Source: Thiobacillus sp. UBA3361 (GTDB lineage: Bacteria > Pseudomonadota > Gammaproteobacteria > Burkholderiales > Thiobacillaceae). Taken from it: a stretch of DNA of 39,402 bases. This document shows positions 1 through 7,867 of the stretch, one piece after another. The notes under the pieces were generated by a model, which ran no database searches, had not been told where the DNA came from, and worked only from the letters and a program-made list of their open reading frames with translations. The translations under genes were made by a program, and so were the position numbers. Position 1 is the stretch's first letter. Each line of letters begins with the position of its first letter. Location of the stretch: NCBI GenBank assembly GCA_002360535.1, contig DEQR01000073.1:1-39402 (forward strand). The letters run 5' to 3'.

Positions 1-2619
1 GGCGGGCGCCGGCGCCTGGGTGGGCGGCGCGGTCGCGGCTGTCTTGCCCTCGCCCTCCGCCGCGGGGGCATCCGACGCCGCTGCCGGGGGCGCCTTGCGC
101 AGAGCCTTGCTGATGCTGGTGGACTTGTCCTGGTAGATCACCATCTTCATGCCCGGACGGTCCAGGCGCAGCTCATCCATGTCCACGCCCTGGGCAGTGG
201 CCACCAGGCTCCGGGCGTACACGGACTTCCAGGCCAGCAGCCGGTCACCGGTGCTGGCCTCCTTGATCAGCAGGTCGTCGATGCTGAAGCCACCCTGGTA
301 GCGTGGGGCCTGGGCCAGGTAGCGCACCTGGCCGGCGGTGGATAGCCGGCCCTGGCTGAGCACCAGGTTGGTGGCCTGGGCCAGGTAGGGCTGCACCGGC
401 TGCAAGGCCAGGCCGGCCAGCTTCAGCTTCAGGTCGGCCCGCTGGCTGGCCGGCACCACGCTGCCGCCGGCCTCCAGGCGGCCGCCCTCCTTCACCCGTA
501 GGGCCAGCTTCACCGGCAACTTGACCGCCAGGTCCTGGCTCAGGCCGGTGATGCTGGCCTCGATCTGGGCCAGGGTCAGGGCGGCGGCCGGGCGCACGGT
601 GTGGTCCCGGGCCGCCACCTCGAAGCCGGACAACTCCAGGCTGTCCAGGCGATATTTCCAGGCCGGGCCGCCATTGTCGTCGGCACGGGCCGGCGGCACG
701 GCCGCCGCCGGCGACGCCGGCCTGAAGGCCTCGGCCAGGGCAATGCGGCCTTGTTCGTCCCGTTCCGCCTCGATCCTGCCATTGAGCAGGGCCACGCGGG
801 CCACTCCAACCTCGCGGCCGGCCAGGTCCAGGCGGCCGCCCTCCAGGGCCACCCCGCCCAGCACCAGCAGGGGCTTCGGGTGGGCCATGGAGTTCACGCG
901 GATGCCTGACAGGCTCACCCCGAAATCCTCCACCTTCACCTGGGGCGCGCCGCCGCCGGCCTGGGCCTGGGTCTTGAAACCGACCTTGACGTTGCCCACC
1001 TCGCCACTCAGGGGAGCGGCGAAGGTGGCGTCCTGGTAACGCAATCCCAGGCCATCCAGGCTGAAGGCCTCCAGGTTCACCGTCCAGACGCCAGGGGCGC
1101 CGCCACCGCCGGCGCCGTCTGCCTCCGGGTCCTGCCCGGGCAGGTGGAAGCGCAGCACCACCCGCCGGTTAGCCTCGCGCCCCGCCTCGGTGGCGTTGTC
1201 GGCCACCGGGCGGCTTTCGCCGTAACCCCGGGTCTGGATGCGTTCGGCGCCAATGCCCTGGCGGGCCAGGTAGTCCCGCACCGACTCGGCCCGGGCCTGG
1301 GACATGCGCAGGTTGTAGGCGTCGCTGCCGACGCTGTCGGTATGGCCGCCGATCTGGACTTCCAGCTCCGGCTTGTCCTTCAGCACCTGCACGACCTTGT
1401 CCAGGCGGGGCAGGCTGCCAGGGTGCAGTTTGGTGGACTTGTAGGCGAAGGCCAGGCCGCCCAGGCGCACCTCGCCACCGGGCTGGATGGCGTACAGATC
1501 ATCCATGTTGCCCCGGGCTGCCGGTACCAGGCTGGGGCCCGGGGCCGCCGGGGCGGCGCCGCTAGTCGTCTGCTCGGCCGCGCCGCTGGCGGGCCGGAAC
1601 CAGTCGGTCAGGTCGATGCTACCATCACCCCGACGCTGTACATGCACATGCCCGCCCTGGAGGGCAATGCGGGCGATGTCCAGACGTTGCTGGCCCAGGT
1701 CGAAGCGCCCGCCTGCCAGTTCCAGGCTGTCCAGGGCCACAACCGGCTCGACGTCATCCGGGCCGCGCAGCTTCAGGCCCGCGAGCCTGAAACCCAGATC
1801 GTTTACGGCCAGGGAAAACTGCTTGTCGGCATAGGCGGCCCGGTAGGTCAGGCCCAGGGCGGCCACCCCCTCCGGGGTCTTCATGTTCAGCTTGTCGCGC
1901 AGATAGGGCCAGACCCGGTCCAGGCGCAGGTCGTCCACTGCCAGCTCGCCGCTGGCCAGCATGGGGTTCAGGGCCAGCTCCCCCTTCCAGCGCACCCGCG
2001 CCCCGGCCTGGGTGCGGGTGGCCAGGGTGTAGGCGCCCTTGTCGTCGGGCAGGGTCGACAGGTCGGTGAGCTGAAAATCGATCGGGTTCAGTTCGGCCTG
2101 GTAGCCGGCGGCCACCTTGCGGTCGGTGAAATGCACCCGACCCTTTTCCAGAGCGATGCGGCCGATGAGCAGGCGCGGCAGGTCCTTGTCCTCCTCCTCG
2201 TCCTCGCTCTTGAAGGCCTCGATCAGGGCCGTCCAGTTGAGCCGGCCATCGGGCAGCAGCACCAGATGGGCATCCGGCCCGGTCAGGCGGATGTCCCCGA
2301 AGGCAAAGGCCCGGCGCAACAGGCCGCCGGCCTCGAAATCCACGAACAGCTCGTCGAAGGCCAGCAGGGGCTTGCCGTCGGGTTCCTTCAAGGTCAACCC
2401 CTTGATACTCAGCGACAGGTCCAGGGGGTCGAACTTCGCCGCGCCGATGCTCAACTGATGCTGGCTCTTGTCCGCCACATACTTGGGTGCCGCCCACTTC
2501 ACCAGAGGCTCGAAGCCGAACCAGCCGAACAGCAGCCAGGTCAGCACCAGGCCCAGGACGATCAGGACCGGGGTCTTGAGCAGCAGGGCAACGAGAGTTT
2601 GGCGCAGGCGGTCGAGCAC
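1..2619 (-). CDS. AsmA-like/DUF748 envelope protein with internal OmpA domain (3' end beyond window)
   Basis: The reading frame is open from a GTG at 2619 to the left edge (873 codons, no stop) and continues outside. An AAGGAG site (2625-2630) sits 5 nt before the GTG. Residues about 17-36 form one membrane anchor; the rest should be periplasmic. The chain shows DUF748/AsmA-like repeats: a block ending in LTDWFRPASG is echoed later by one ending in LAEAFRPASP. Between them, at about residues 390-491 (plus 1147-1452), lies a complete OmpA-like peptidoglycan-binding domain with GHTDSVGSDAYNLRMSQARA, RIQTRGYGES and a closing NRRVVLRF. AsmA-like proteins act in envelope lipid or outer-membrane homeostasis, and OmpA domains bind peptidoglycan, so a bridge between inner membrane and cell wall is inferred. 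The Ala/Pro-rich stretch near the left edge looks like a linker. The fold class is fairly sure; the specific role is unknown. Confidence 0.85.
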   Translation of the reverse strand, partial: MLDRLRQTLVALLLKTPVLIVLGLVLTWLLFGWFGFEPLVKWAAPKYVADKSQHQLSIGAAKFDPLDLSLSIKGLTLKEPDGKPLLAFDELFVDFEAGGLLRRAFAFGDIRLTGPDAHLVLLPDGRLNWTALIEAFKSEDEEEDKDLPRLLIGRIALEKGRVHFTDRKVAAGYQAELNPIDFQLTDLSTLPDDKGAYTLATRTQAGARVRWKGELALNPMLASGELAVDDLRLDRVWPYLRDKLNMKTPEGVAALGLTYRAAYADKQFSLAVNDLGFRLAGLKLRGPDDVEPVVALDSLELAGGRFDLGQQRLDIARIALQGGHVHVQRRGDGSIDLTDWFRPASGAAEQTTSGAAPAAPGPSLVPAARGNMDDLYAIQPGGEVRLGGLAFAYKSTKLHPGSLPRLDKVVQVLKDKPELEVQIGGHTDSVGSDAYNLRMSQARAESVRDYLARQGIGAERIQTRGYGESRPVADNATEAGREANRRVVLRFHLPGQDPEADGAGGGGAPGVWTVNLEAFSLDGLGLRYQDATFAAPLSGEVGNVKVGFKTQAQAGGGAPQVKVEDFGVSLSGIRVNSMAHPKPLLVLGGVALEGGRLDLAGREVGVARVALLNGRIEAERDEQGRIALAEAFRPASPAAAVPPARADDNGGPAWKYRLDSLELSGFEVAARDHTVRPAAALTLAQIEASITGLSQDLAVKLPVKLALRVKEGGRLEAGGSVVPASQRADLKLKLAGLALQPVQPYLAQATNLVLSQGRLSTAGQVRYLAQAPRYQGGFSIDDLLIKEASTGDRLLAWKSVYARSLVATAQGVDMDELRLDRPGMKMVIYQDKSTSISKALRKAPPAAASDAPAAEGEGKTAATAPPTQAPAPA

Positions 2620-2753
2620 GGTGTCTCCTTTGAGTTATGCGGCCATATTGTCAAAGAATAGCCAGGCGATAAACCCGGCGGCAGTGAAACAGACCACTGT
2701 GAGACCACCGAGCCCGGCACGAAGCCGCTGCCAGGGCCGGCACGGACAAACAA

Positions 2754-2775
2754 AAAGCCCGCCTAGGCGGGCTTT
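2754..2775 (-). terminator. Palindromic rho-independent terminator after the SCP2-like gene
   Basis: A perfect 22-bp palindrome built on GCCCGCCTAGGCGGGC is flanked by A residues on one side and T residues on the other. Read on the minus strand it follows the stop at 2794 by about 20 nt and ends in a five-T run. It should stop transcription of the SCP2-like gene before the downstream DUF748 gene. Confidence 0.8.
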
Positions 2776-2793
2776 ATTCAGGTCGGTGCCGGA

Positions 2794-3291
2794 TCAGCGG
2801 CTAGGGCAGACGGCCTCGCCGGGCACCTTGCTGGCCAGGGTCATGAAGGCCTTGAAGGGGCCCATCACGCTCATCGCCTCCAGCTTGGGGCCGTCGAACT
2901 TCAGGTTGCCGAACATCATGGCGGTGGCCGGGTTCATGTCCGACTTCCAATCCTTGGTGGTTGCATGCATCAGGTAGTCCACGTCATAGTCCAGCTTGGC
3001 GGTGGCCACCGGACCGGCGTAGGTGCACACGGCCTTGCCGTCCTGGGAGACGATCTTCATCTCCACCTTGCCGGCGGCGCCGCAATCGGTGCGGTACATC
3101 TGGATGATCTTGTAGCCGCGGTTCTTGTCGTTCTTGACCCACTTGGCGCCCAGCTCGTTGGCCAGCGGCGCGCTGGCATTCCAGCCCTGGCAGGCCTGGA
3201 CGGCCCAGTCGGCGGACATGTAGGGGGTGGCGGCAGTGGCAGCGCCGGCGGTCAGCAGGCCGGTGGCCAGGATGCTCAGGACGGCTTTCAT
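2794..3291 (-). CDS. Periplasmic SCP2 sterol-binding-like domain protein
   Basis: 165 aa. The first 20 residues form a signal peptide (MKAVLSILATGLLTAGAATA), so the mature protein of about 145 residues is exported. The C-terminal half, with YDVDYLMHATTKDW, AMMFGNLKF and MSVMGPFKAF, resembles SCP2-like lipid-carrier domains, in which such a segment lines a hydrophobic pocket. Four cysteines in the mature part could form disulfides. The start has a good site (GAGAGGAGAA), and the gene has its own promoter and terminator, so it is probably monocistronic. Binding of a hydrophobic ligand in the periplasm is inferred; the ligand cannot be read from sequence. Confidence 0.75.
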   Translation of the reverse strand: MKAVLSILATGLLTAGAATAATPYMSADWAVQACQGWNASAPLANELGAKWVKNDKNRGYKIIQMYRTDCGAAGKVEMKIVSQDGKAVCTYAGPVATAKLDYDVDYLMHATTKDWKSDMNPATAMMFGNLKFDGPKLEAMSVMGPFKAFMTLASKVPGEAVCPSR

Positions 3292-3327
3292 GAACTTCTC
3301 CTCTCGGGTGTAAAAAACAGCGGGCGC

Positions 3328-3356
3328 AGGTTAGCGGCGCAGGCAGGCACTGTCAA
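3328..3356 (-). promoter_or_regulatory. Sigma70-type promoter for the SCP2-like gene
   Basis: On the minus strand a perfect -35 TTGACA (3351-3356) is followed after 17 bp by a weak -10 TAACCT (3328-3333), about 40 nt before the ATG at 3291. Confidence 0.45.
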
Positions 3357-3417
3357 AAAGGCCCTATTGATTCGGGGGTCAATGAAATTTATGGGCTTGG
3401 TCGAACGTGCAATACCA

Positions 3418-3460
3418 ATATCCAATGGGATATGGACGTCCAGTATTCGAATCCTATAGT
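3418..3460 (+). promoter_or_regulatory. Candidate promoter and operator dyads for the LuxR-type gene
   Basis: Two dyads adjoin: ATATCC-AATG-GGATAT (3418-3433) and the 10-bp palindrome TGGACGTCCA (3433-3442). The second overlaps a possible -35 TGGACG (3433-3438), which is followed after 16 bp by TATAGT (3455-3460). Transcription would begin near 3467, which favours the GTG start at 3504 over the ATG at 3432. The dyads could be an autoregulatory or shared operator with the divergent SCP2-like gene. Confidence 0.35.
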
Positions 3461-3503
3461 AGTAATTGACAATATCAGTAATTACCCCAGGGACGAGCCC
3501 CAC

Positions 3504-4688
3504 GTGCCCCACAACAACAGCAAAGGCTCCCGCGAGGGCGACCCGATCCTGCTCGATCTGGTCGGCGACATCTACCAGGCCGGCCTGGAACCGGAACGCT
3601 GGCCATCCGTGCTGGCGCGATTAAGCTGGGCCTTCGCGGCCGACCTGGCCTGCATCTACACCCCCTTCCCCGCCCGGCCCGAGCAGACCCTCTATCTCAC
3701 CCACAACTTCACCCCGGAGATGGAGCAGGCCTACAGCGCCTACTACCACCGCCTGGACGAATGGACCGGCGCGGCCCTGCGCCAGGGGCGCTACATCCAG
3801 GGCACCGTCGCCCTGGGCGAGGAAATCGTTCCTCAATCGGAACTGCGCCGCACCGAGTACTACAACGACTTCCTCAAAGTCCACGATATGGAGTGGATGG
3901 TCACCACCGCCCTGTTCGACGGCCGCGCCGAAGGGCCCGCCACCCACATGAGCTTCACCCGCCGCCGGAGCCGGGACGCCTACGGGCAGGATGGAAAAGA
4001 CCTGATCGCTCTTCTCGCCCCCCACGTGCGTCGCGCCCTGCTCACCCACTGGCGCATCAGCCAGGCGCGTCTCGACCAGTCCCTGCACCAATCCGCCCTC
4101 GGCCTGTTGGGCTACGGCGTCATCCTGCTGGCCGAGGATGGCCGGGTGGTCTATCTCAATGACCTGGCGGAGTCCCTGCTCCGGGCCGGGGATGGCCTCA
4201 GCCTGCGGGCCGACCGTCTGCATGCCCTGGACCCCAGGGATGACGACGCCGTGGACGCCCTCATCCGCCATGCCGGCATCGGCCTGGGCGGCGGCCTGTG
4301 TATCAGCCGCGCCGCACCCGCCCCCGACGCTGTTGCGCCCCCCTACTGTCTGACCGCCACGCCGCTGGCCGAAGACCTGCGCCACCCCGCCCTGGCGCCG
4401 CACCTCCACGGCCAGCGCCCCAAGGTCATGCTGCTGGTCCACGACCCGGCGCGTGCCCGACCCGTGGATGGACTGCGTGCCCTGGTGGCACGGCACCACA
4501 TCACCCAGGCGGAACTGCACGTGCTGCAACTGCTGCTGCGCGACATGGCGCCCAAACGGATCGCCGAGACCCTGGAGGTGAGCATCCGCACCGTGCGCAG
4601 TCAACTCTCCAGCCTCTTCGCCAAGACCGGCACCCGCAACCAACGGGAACTGGTGGCCCTGGCCCTGCGCCAAGGCGGCAGCGGATAA
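3504..4688 (+). CDS. LuxR-family helix-turn-helix transcriptional regulator
   Basis: 394 aa from GTG 3504; the frame is also open from an ATG at 3432, which would give 418 aa. I prefer 3504 because a GAG-containing site lies 6 nt upstream and the candidate promoter elements overlap the upstream ATG. The C-terminal 64 residues are a LuxR/GerE-type DNA-binding domain (ITQAELHVLQLLLRDM, then RIAETLEVSIRTVRSQLSSL). The central part has a PAS-like stretch (GYGVILLAEDGRVVYLND). No phospho-receiver motif or autoinducer-binding signature was recognised. The gene is followed by a PEP-CTERM gene on the same strand with paired dyads in the gap, so control of exported or surface proteins is a reasonable inference. 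The signal sensed is unknown. Confidence 0.8.
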   Translation: MPHNNSKGSREGDPILLDLVGDIYQAGLEPERWPSVLARLSWAFAADLACIYTPFPARPEQTLYLTHNFTPEMEQAYSAYYHRLDEWTGAALRQGRYIQGTVALGEEIVPQSELRRTEYYNDFLKVHDMEWMVTTALFDGRAEGPATHMSFTRRRSRDAYGQDGKDLIALLAPHVRRALLTHWRISQARLDQSLHQSALGLLGYGVILLAEDGRVVYLNDLAESLLRAGDGLSLRADRLHALDPRDDDAVDALIRHAGIGLGGGLCISRAAPAPDAVAPPYCLTATPLAEDLRHPALAPHLHGQRPKVMLLVHDPARARPVDGLRALVARHHITQAELHVLQLLLRDMAPKRIAETLEVSIRTVRSQLSSLFAKTGTRNQRELVALALRQGGSG

Positions 4689-4703
4689 CAGACATGCCGA
4701 TCC

Positions 4704-4780
4704 TGTTTTCCGTCAAATGACGGATGAAAACAGCGGTCGACCTCAGAAGAATGGAAATCGAGGACGTGCCCAAGCACGTC
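4704..4780 (+). promoter_or_regulatory. Two hairpins/dyads in the leader of the PEP-CTERM gene
   Basis: The first, 4704-4732, pairs TGTTTTCCGTCA with TGACGGATGAAAACA (12 bp with a 3-nt bulge, 2-nt loop). The second, 4763-4780, is GACGTGC-CCAA-GCACGTC. Neither has a T run, so operator or attenuator roles fit better than termination. The 179-bp gap 4689-4867 holds nothing else that I recognise. Confidence 0.4.
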
Positions 4781-4867
4781 GGACGCAACAAATGGCAGAC
4801 GGTCAGGGAGACCGGGCAAGACCAGAAAGGAACTCACAATCTCCAACAACCCACTGGGAGAAACATC

Positions 4868-5635
4868 ATGCTGAAACTCCTCGCCCTGGCCATCCTGATG
4901 GCTGCCAGCCCAGGCGCCTACGCCGCCAGCTACGATTTCAGCGGCAACCTGGCCGAACATTTCGACCAGATCCAGAACAGCCCATTCCCATCCAGTTCAT
5001 TCCAGCAGGATGGCAAGCTGGCCTTCCACACCAATGGCGTCACCATGGCATCGGCCAGCGAGATCTATGTTTACCGCAACCTCCTGCCCACCTACCAGCA
5101 ATCCTGGCTGGCCCAAGTGGATGTCCAGGTGCCCGCCAGTCTGTACATGCAGGTACCGGCATCGAATGACGCCTGGGCCAGCGCCATGCTCATCGCCTTC
5201 ATCCGCGACGGCCAGGGCACGCTGACCCATGGCATCAGCATCGACCTGGAGCCTGACCACCCCATGGGCAACCAGTATTGGGCAGGCGTCTGGGGCGACG
5301 AGGAAACCACCTGGGACGTGGCCACCAGCGACATCGCCGGCACCATCTGGCTCAGCTTCGACGCCGGCACCAAGGTGCTGAGCGCCTACAGCGCCCACGG
5401 GACGCTGCTGACTGTGGACATAGACGACCCCACGACAAGCTGGGGCATGGGCGCGGAGGATCGATTCCATATCGCCATCGGCTTCGACGCCGAAAACATG
5501 TACGTAGGCAGCAATGAGGCGCTCACCATCGACAACTTCAGCGTACAGGCCGTCCCCGAGCCCGAAACCTACGCCCTGATGATCGCCGGGCTGGGTTTGG
5601 TGGGCCTGGCGGTGCAGCGCCGCAAGCCGCAATGA
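4868..5635 (+). CDS. PEP-CTERM sorting domain protein
   Basis: 255 aa. The start at 4868 is chosen because GGGAG lies a few bases upstream and the protein then begins with a clean signal peptide (MLKLLALAILMAASPGAYA). The frame is also open from 4724, but that would bury the signal peptide. The C-terminus is a canonical PEP-CTERM tail: VPEPETYALMIAGLGLVGLA followed by basic QRRKPQ. Such proteins are exported and processed by an exosortase (EpsH family) and often belong to extracellular matrix systems. The middle part is beta-rich and resembles no enzyme I recognise. No exosortase gene is in this window. Confidence 0.85.
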   Translation: MLKLLALAILMAASPGAYAASYDFSGNLAEHFDQIQNSPFPSSSFQQDGKLAFHTNGVTMASASEIYVYRNLLPTYQQSWLAQVDVQVPASLYMQVPASNDAWASAMLIAFIRDGQGTLTHGISIDLEPDHPMGNQYWAGVWGDEETTWDVATSDIAGTIWLSFDAGTKVLSAYSAHGTLLTVDIDDPTTSWGMGAEDRFHIAIGFDAENMYVGSNEALTIDNFSVQAVPEPETYALMIAGLGLVGLAVQRRKPQ

Positions 5636-5673
5636 TCGCAGGCTGCATGGGCAACCCCTGACATGGGCTGAGG

Positions 5674-6534
5674 ATGAAGCCCTCAACCCATGAGCGCATC
5701 ACGGCCCTGGCGGTCGAGATCGGGGCGCAGTCCGGCAATGGGGGCCTGGCCAGGTTGTTCAATGACCCGGCCTTCAGGCCGGGTGTGATCGAGGGCGTTG
5801 TGTTGGAAGACGCCCCAACCCTGTCGCGTCTTCTCAACTGGCATTTCCATCCCACCAACGAAACCCTGCGCAGGAAAATCTGGGCTATCGTCGAGCCCAA
5901 TTCGCGCCCGTTGCTGGCACGACGCCAGGAGCGGTTTCTGGAAGCCTGCCAGGGACACCCCGCCTCAAACCCGTACCTTCTGCTCGGGCGCATCATCCAC
6001 CACATCCAGGACATGAGCACCCCGTCGCATGTGGTGCCGGTCTACCACGGGCCGGGGCTGGACGACCCTTACGAGGACTATCTGGAGGTTCGCTGGGACG
6101 ATATCCAGTCCTGCGCCAGGACGCGGGTACGAACCCTTCAACATGATGCGCCGCCCCCTGCCCATGATTTTCTTGGCCTGTACGATCGAGCGGCGCAAGT
6201 CACCCTGCTATGGCTGGACGCAGATAGGCGGTGCATCGAGGTCGTCGTGGATGATCAGATCGACTATGCCTCCGGCGCCCTGTTCTGGGCAGGGCACGAG
6301 CAGACGTTCGCCGAGCCGCCCCCTTACCACTCACGCGGCTTTGGCGGTTTCGGGCCCATGGGCAGGCAATTCGGCAACGGCGCCGAGGTCGTGATCGGCA
6401 CACACCGCCATCGGGTAAGGGATGCCAGCTACCTGGAGGTGGCAACGCATTTCGTCACACAGGCCCTGGAGGACACGCTTGCGGCCATGAGACTTGGCGC
6501 GGCATGTCTGGCCGGCGAACCCCTGCCAACATGA
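5674..6534 (+). CDS. Zinc-dependent phospholipase C / S1-P1 nuclease-like protein
   Basis: 286 aa. The N-terminal THERIT, the HFHPTNE segment and especially LLLGRIIHHIQDMSTPSHVV resemble the metal-binding helices of zinc-dependent phospholipase C and S1/P1 nuclease folds, where His and Asp residues in this spacing hold the trinuclear zinc site. A later HVV-VYHG stretch adds another candidate ligand. Unlike secreted family members it has no obvious signal peptide: the chain starts MKPSTHERITALAV, and GAGG precedes the ATG. It lies 38 bp after the PEP-CTERM gene and 40 bp before a lipoprotein hydrolase gene, so the three may be cotranscribed. Substrate, whether lipid, nucleic acid or other phosphoester, is not decided by sequence. 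Confidence 0.55.
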   Translation: MKPSTHERITALAVEIGAQSGNGGLARLFNDPAFRPGVIEGVVLEDAPTLSRLLNWHFHPTNETLRRKIWAIVEPNSRPLLARRQERFLEACQGHPASNPYLLLGRIIHHIQDMSTPSHVVPVYHGPGLDDPYEDYLEVRWDDIQSCARTRVRTLQHDAPPPAHDFLGLYDRAAQVTLLWLDADRRCIEVVVDDQIDYASGALFWAGHEQTFAEPPPYHSRGFGGFGPMGRQFGNGAEVVIGTHRHRVRDASYLEVATHFVTQALEDTLAAMRLGAACLAGEPLPT

Positions 6535-6574
6535 ACACGCCACGTACACGCTAAACAGGACAACGGGAGCACTC

Positions 6575-7750
6575 ATGGACATTGTCAAACGCTCGACACG
6601 CCTCTTCCTGGTGGTTGGTGTCGCGCTGCTGCTCACTGCATGCGCCAGACCTTACCGGGTCGCCGATTTCGATGCCCGACCGCCCGGACAGGCGCATTTT
6701 CCTGGTCTGCACACCCTGGTCGCCAATGCGCCGGACCGGGTCCTGGATGTCCTGCTGGTGCATGGCATGTGCAGCCATGATGTCGGTTGGGCCGTGAATG
6801 CCATCGATGCCCTGCGTGCCGGCCTGGGCGCCCATTACCCGCCCGGTGCGGAAGGGCCCGCGCGCAGGTCCGGCGATGTGATCGTCTATCAGCGGACCTT
6901 GATCGCGCCCGGGGGCACCGTGCGTGCGAATGCGCTGGTGTGGACACCCGTCATCGCGGGGCTCAAGCGCCAGCTTTGCTACGACCAGAGCGTGAAGAGC
7001 GAACTCTGCGGCACCGACCCCTGTGACTCGCCGGCCTATCCCCATAGCCGCGCGAAGCTGAATGCCAGGCTGAAGGATGTCATCCTGAACGATTGCCTGG
7101 CGGATGCCATCATCTACCAGGGTGCATCGCGGGACGCGATTCTCAAGCAGTTGCGCCAGGCCATGCTGGACGCGCTGGCCCGTTCGGGCGGACGCCCCCT
7201 CGCCGCGGATATCCTGCAGACCGTCACCGGGGAGCGCGCACCGCTGGTGGTGATCACCGAAAGCCTGGGCAGCAAGGTGGCCTTCGACGCCCTATACCAG
7301 TTGTTGCGCGATGCTGATCTCAAGGCACGCGCGGCCGCGGAACGCACGCTGGAGCGCATGGTGCAGATTTTCATGGGCGCCAACCAGATGCCTATCCTGG
7401 CTCTGGCGGATCAGACCCTGGACGGACAGGCACGCAGCACCGGCTACCCCGCGGAACCCTTGGCGGAACTGGTCGCCCTGCGCCGCGACGGGCCTGGCGC
7501 AGCCTATCACCCCCCCTTGAGGGTGGTTGCCTTCACCGATCCGAACGACGTGCTCTCATATGCCCTGGCACGGGGCAAGCCAAGGCAGTCCTATGACGTG
7601 GTGGATGTACTGGTGTCCAATGCCGACACCTACCTGGGGCAGCTGGAAGAGCCCTTCTCGGCGCACATGAACTATCGGACCAATCCGGAAGTCATGCGCC
7701 TGATGGTCTGCGGCAACCCAAGCCCCCAGGCCTGTGTGGCAGCGCAGTGA
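6575..7750 (+). CDS. Lipoprotein with alpha/beta-hydrolase fold
   Basis: 391 aa. The start at 6575 has GGGAG upstream and yields a lipoprotein signal (RLFLVVGVALLLTAC), so the protein should be lipid-anchored in the periplasm; an upstream start at 6494 would hide the signal. VLDVLLVHGMCSHDVGW (near residue 60) is the oxyanion-loop strand of serine hydrolases. LVVITESLGSKVAFDAL carries the likely nucleophile Ser230 in a T-E-S-L-G elbow rather than the usual G-x-S-x-G. VVAFTDPNDVLSY and FSAHMNY could give the acid and the histidine. Four internal Cys lie in LCYDQSVKSELCGTDPC, possibly disulfide-bonded. An esterase or lipase role is inferred, perhaps together with the preceding phospholipase C-like protein. 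Confidence 0.65.
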   Translation: MDIVKRSTRLFLVVGVALLLTACARPYRVADFDARPPGQAHFPGLHTLVANAPDRVLDVLLVHGMCSHDVGWAVNAIDALRAGLGAHYPPGAEGPARRSGDVIVYQRTLIAPGGTVRANALVWTPVIAGLKRQLCYDQSVKSELCGTDPCDSPAYPHSRAKLNARLKDVILNDCLADAIIYQGASRDAILKQLRQAMLDALARSGGRPLAADILQTVTGERAPLVVITESLGSKVAFDALYQLLRDADLKARAAAERTLERMVQIFMGANQMPILALADQTLDGQARSTGYPAEPLAELVALRRDGPGAAYHPPLRVVAFTDPNDVLSYALARGKPRQSYDVVDVLVSNADTYLGQLEEPFSAHMNYRTNPEVMRLMVCGNPSPQACVAAQ

Positions 7751-7796
7751 ATCCCCTGCGGGGCGCTGGTGGAATTGGTGCTTCACGGTCGCGTGG

Positions 7797-7810
7797 AACC
7801 GGGCCCGGTT
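7797..7810. other. Palindrome in a convergent gap
   Basis: The 14-bp perfect palindrome AACCGGGCCCGGTT lies between the convergent lipoprotein gene and the truncated spmAB copy (gap 7751-7867). It could act as a weak bidirectional terminator, but there is no T run. Nothing else is evident in the gap. Confidence 0.3.
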
Positions 7811-7867
7811 TGCTCAACGCACATGCAGGCCACATTGGGCGGTACTTGTCGTCGTCCGCGCAAACCG

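Noticed and set aside
1144..2661. Long plus-strand frame opposite the DUF748 gene
   Set aside because: High-GC shadow of the minus-strand gene: no ribosome-binding site, no recognisable domain, and the opposite frame holds clear OmpA motifs.
3441..3455. TTCGAATCC resembling a tRNA T-loop
   Set aside because: No matching acceptor, D or anticodon arms around it.
3466..3471. TTGACA as -35 for the LuxR gene
   Set aside because: No -10 at 16-18 bp downstream and it would place the start inside the coding region; the TATAGT at 3455 fits better.
4724..4867. N-terminal extension of the first PEP-CTERM protein
   Set aside because: It would bury a clean signal peptide; GGGAG precedes ATG 4868.
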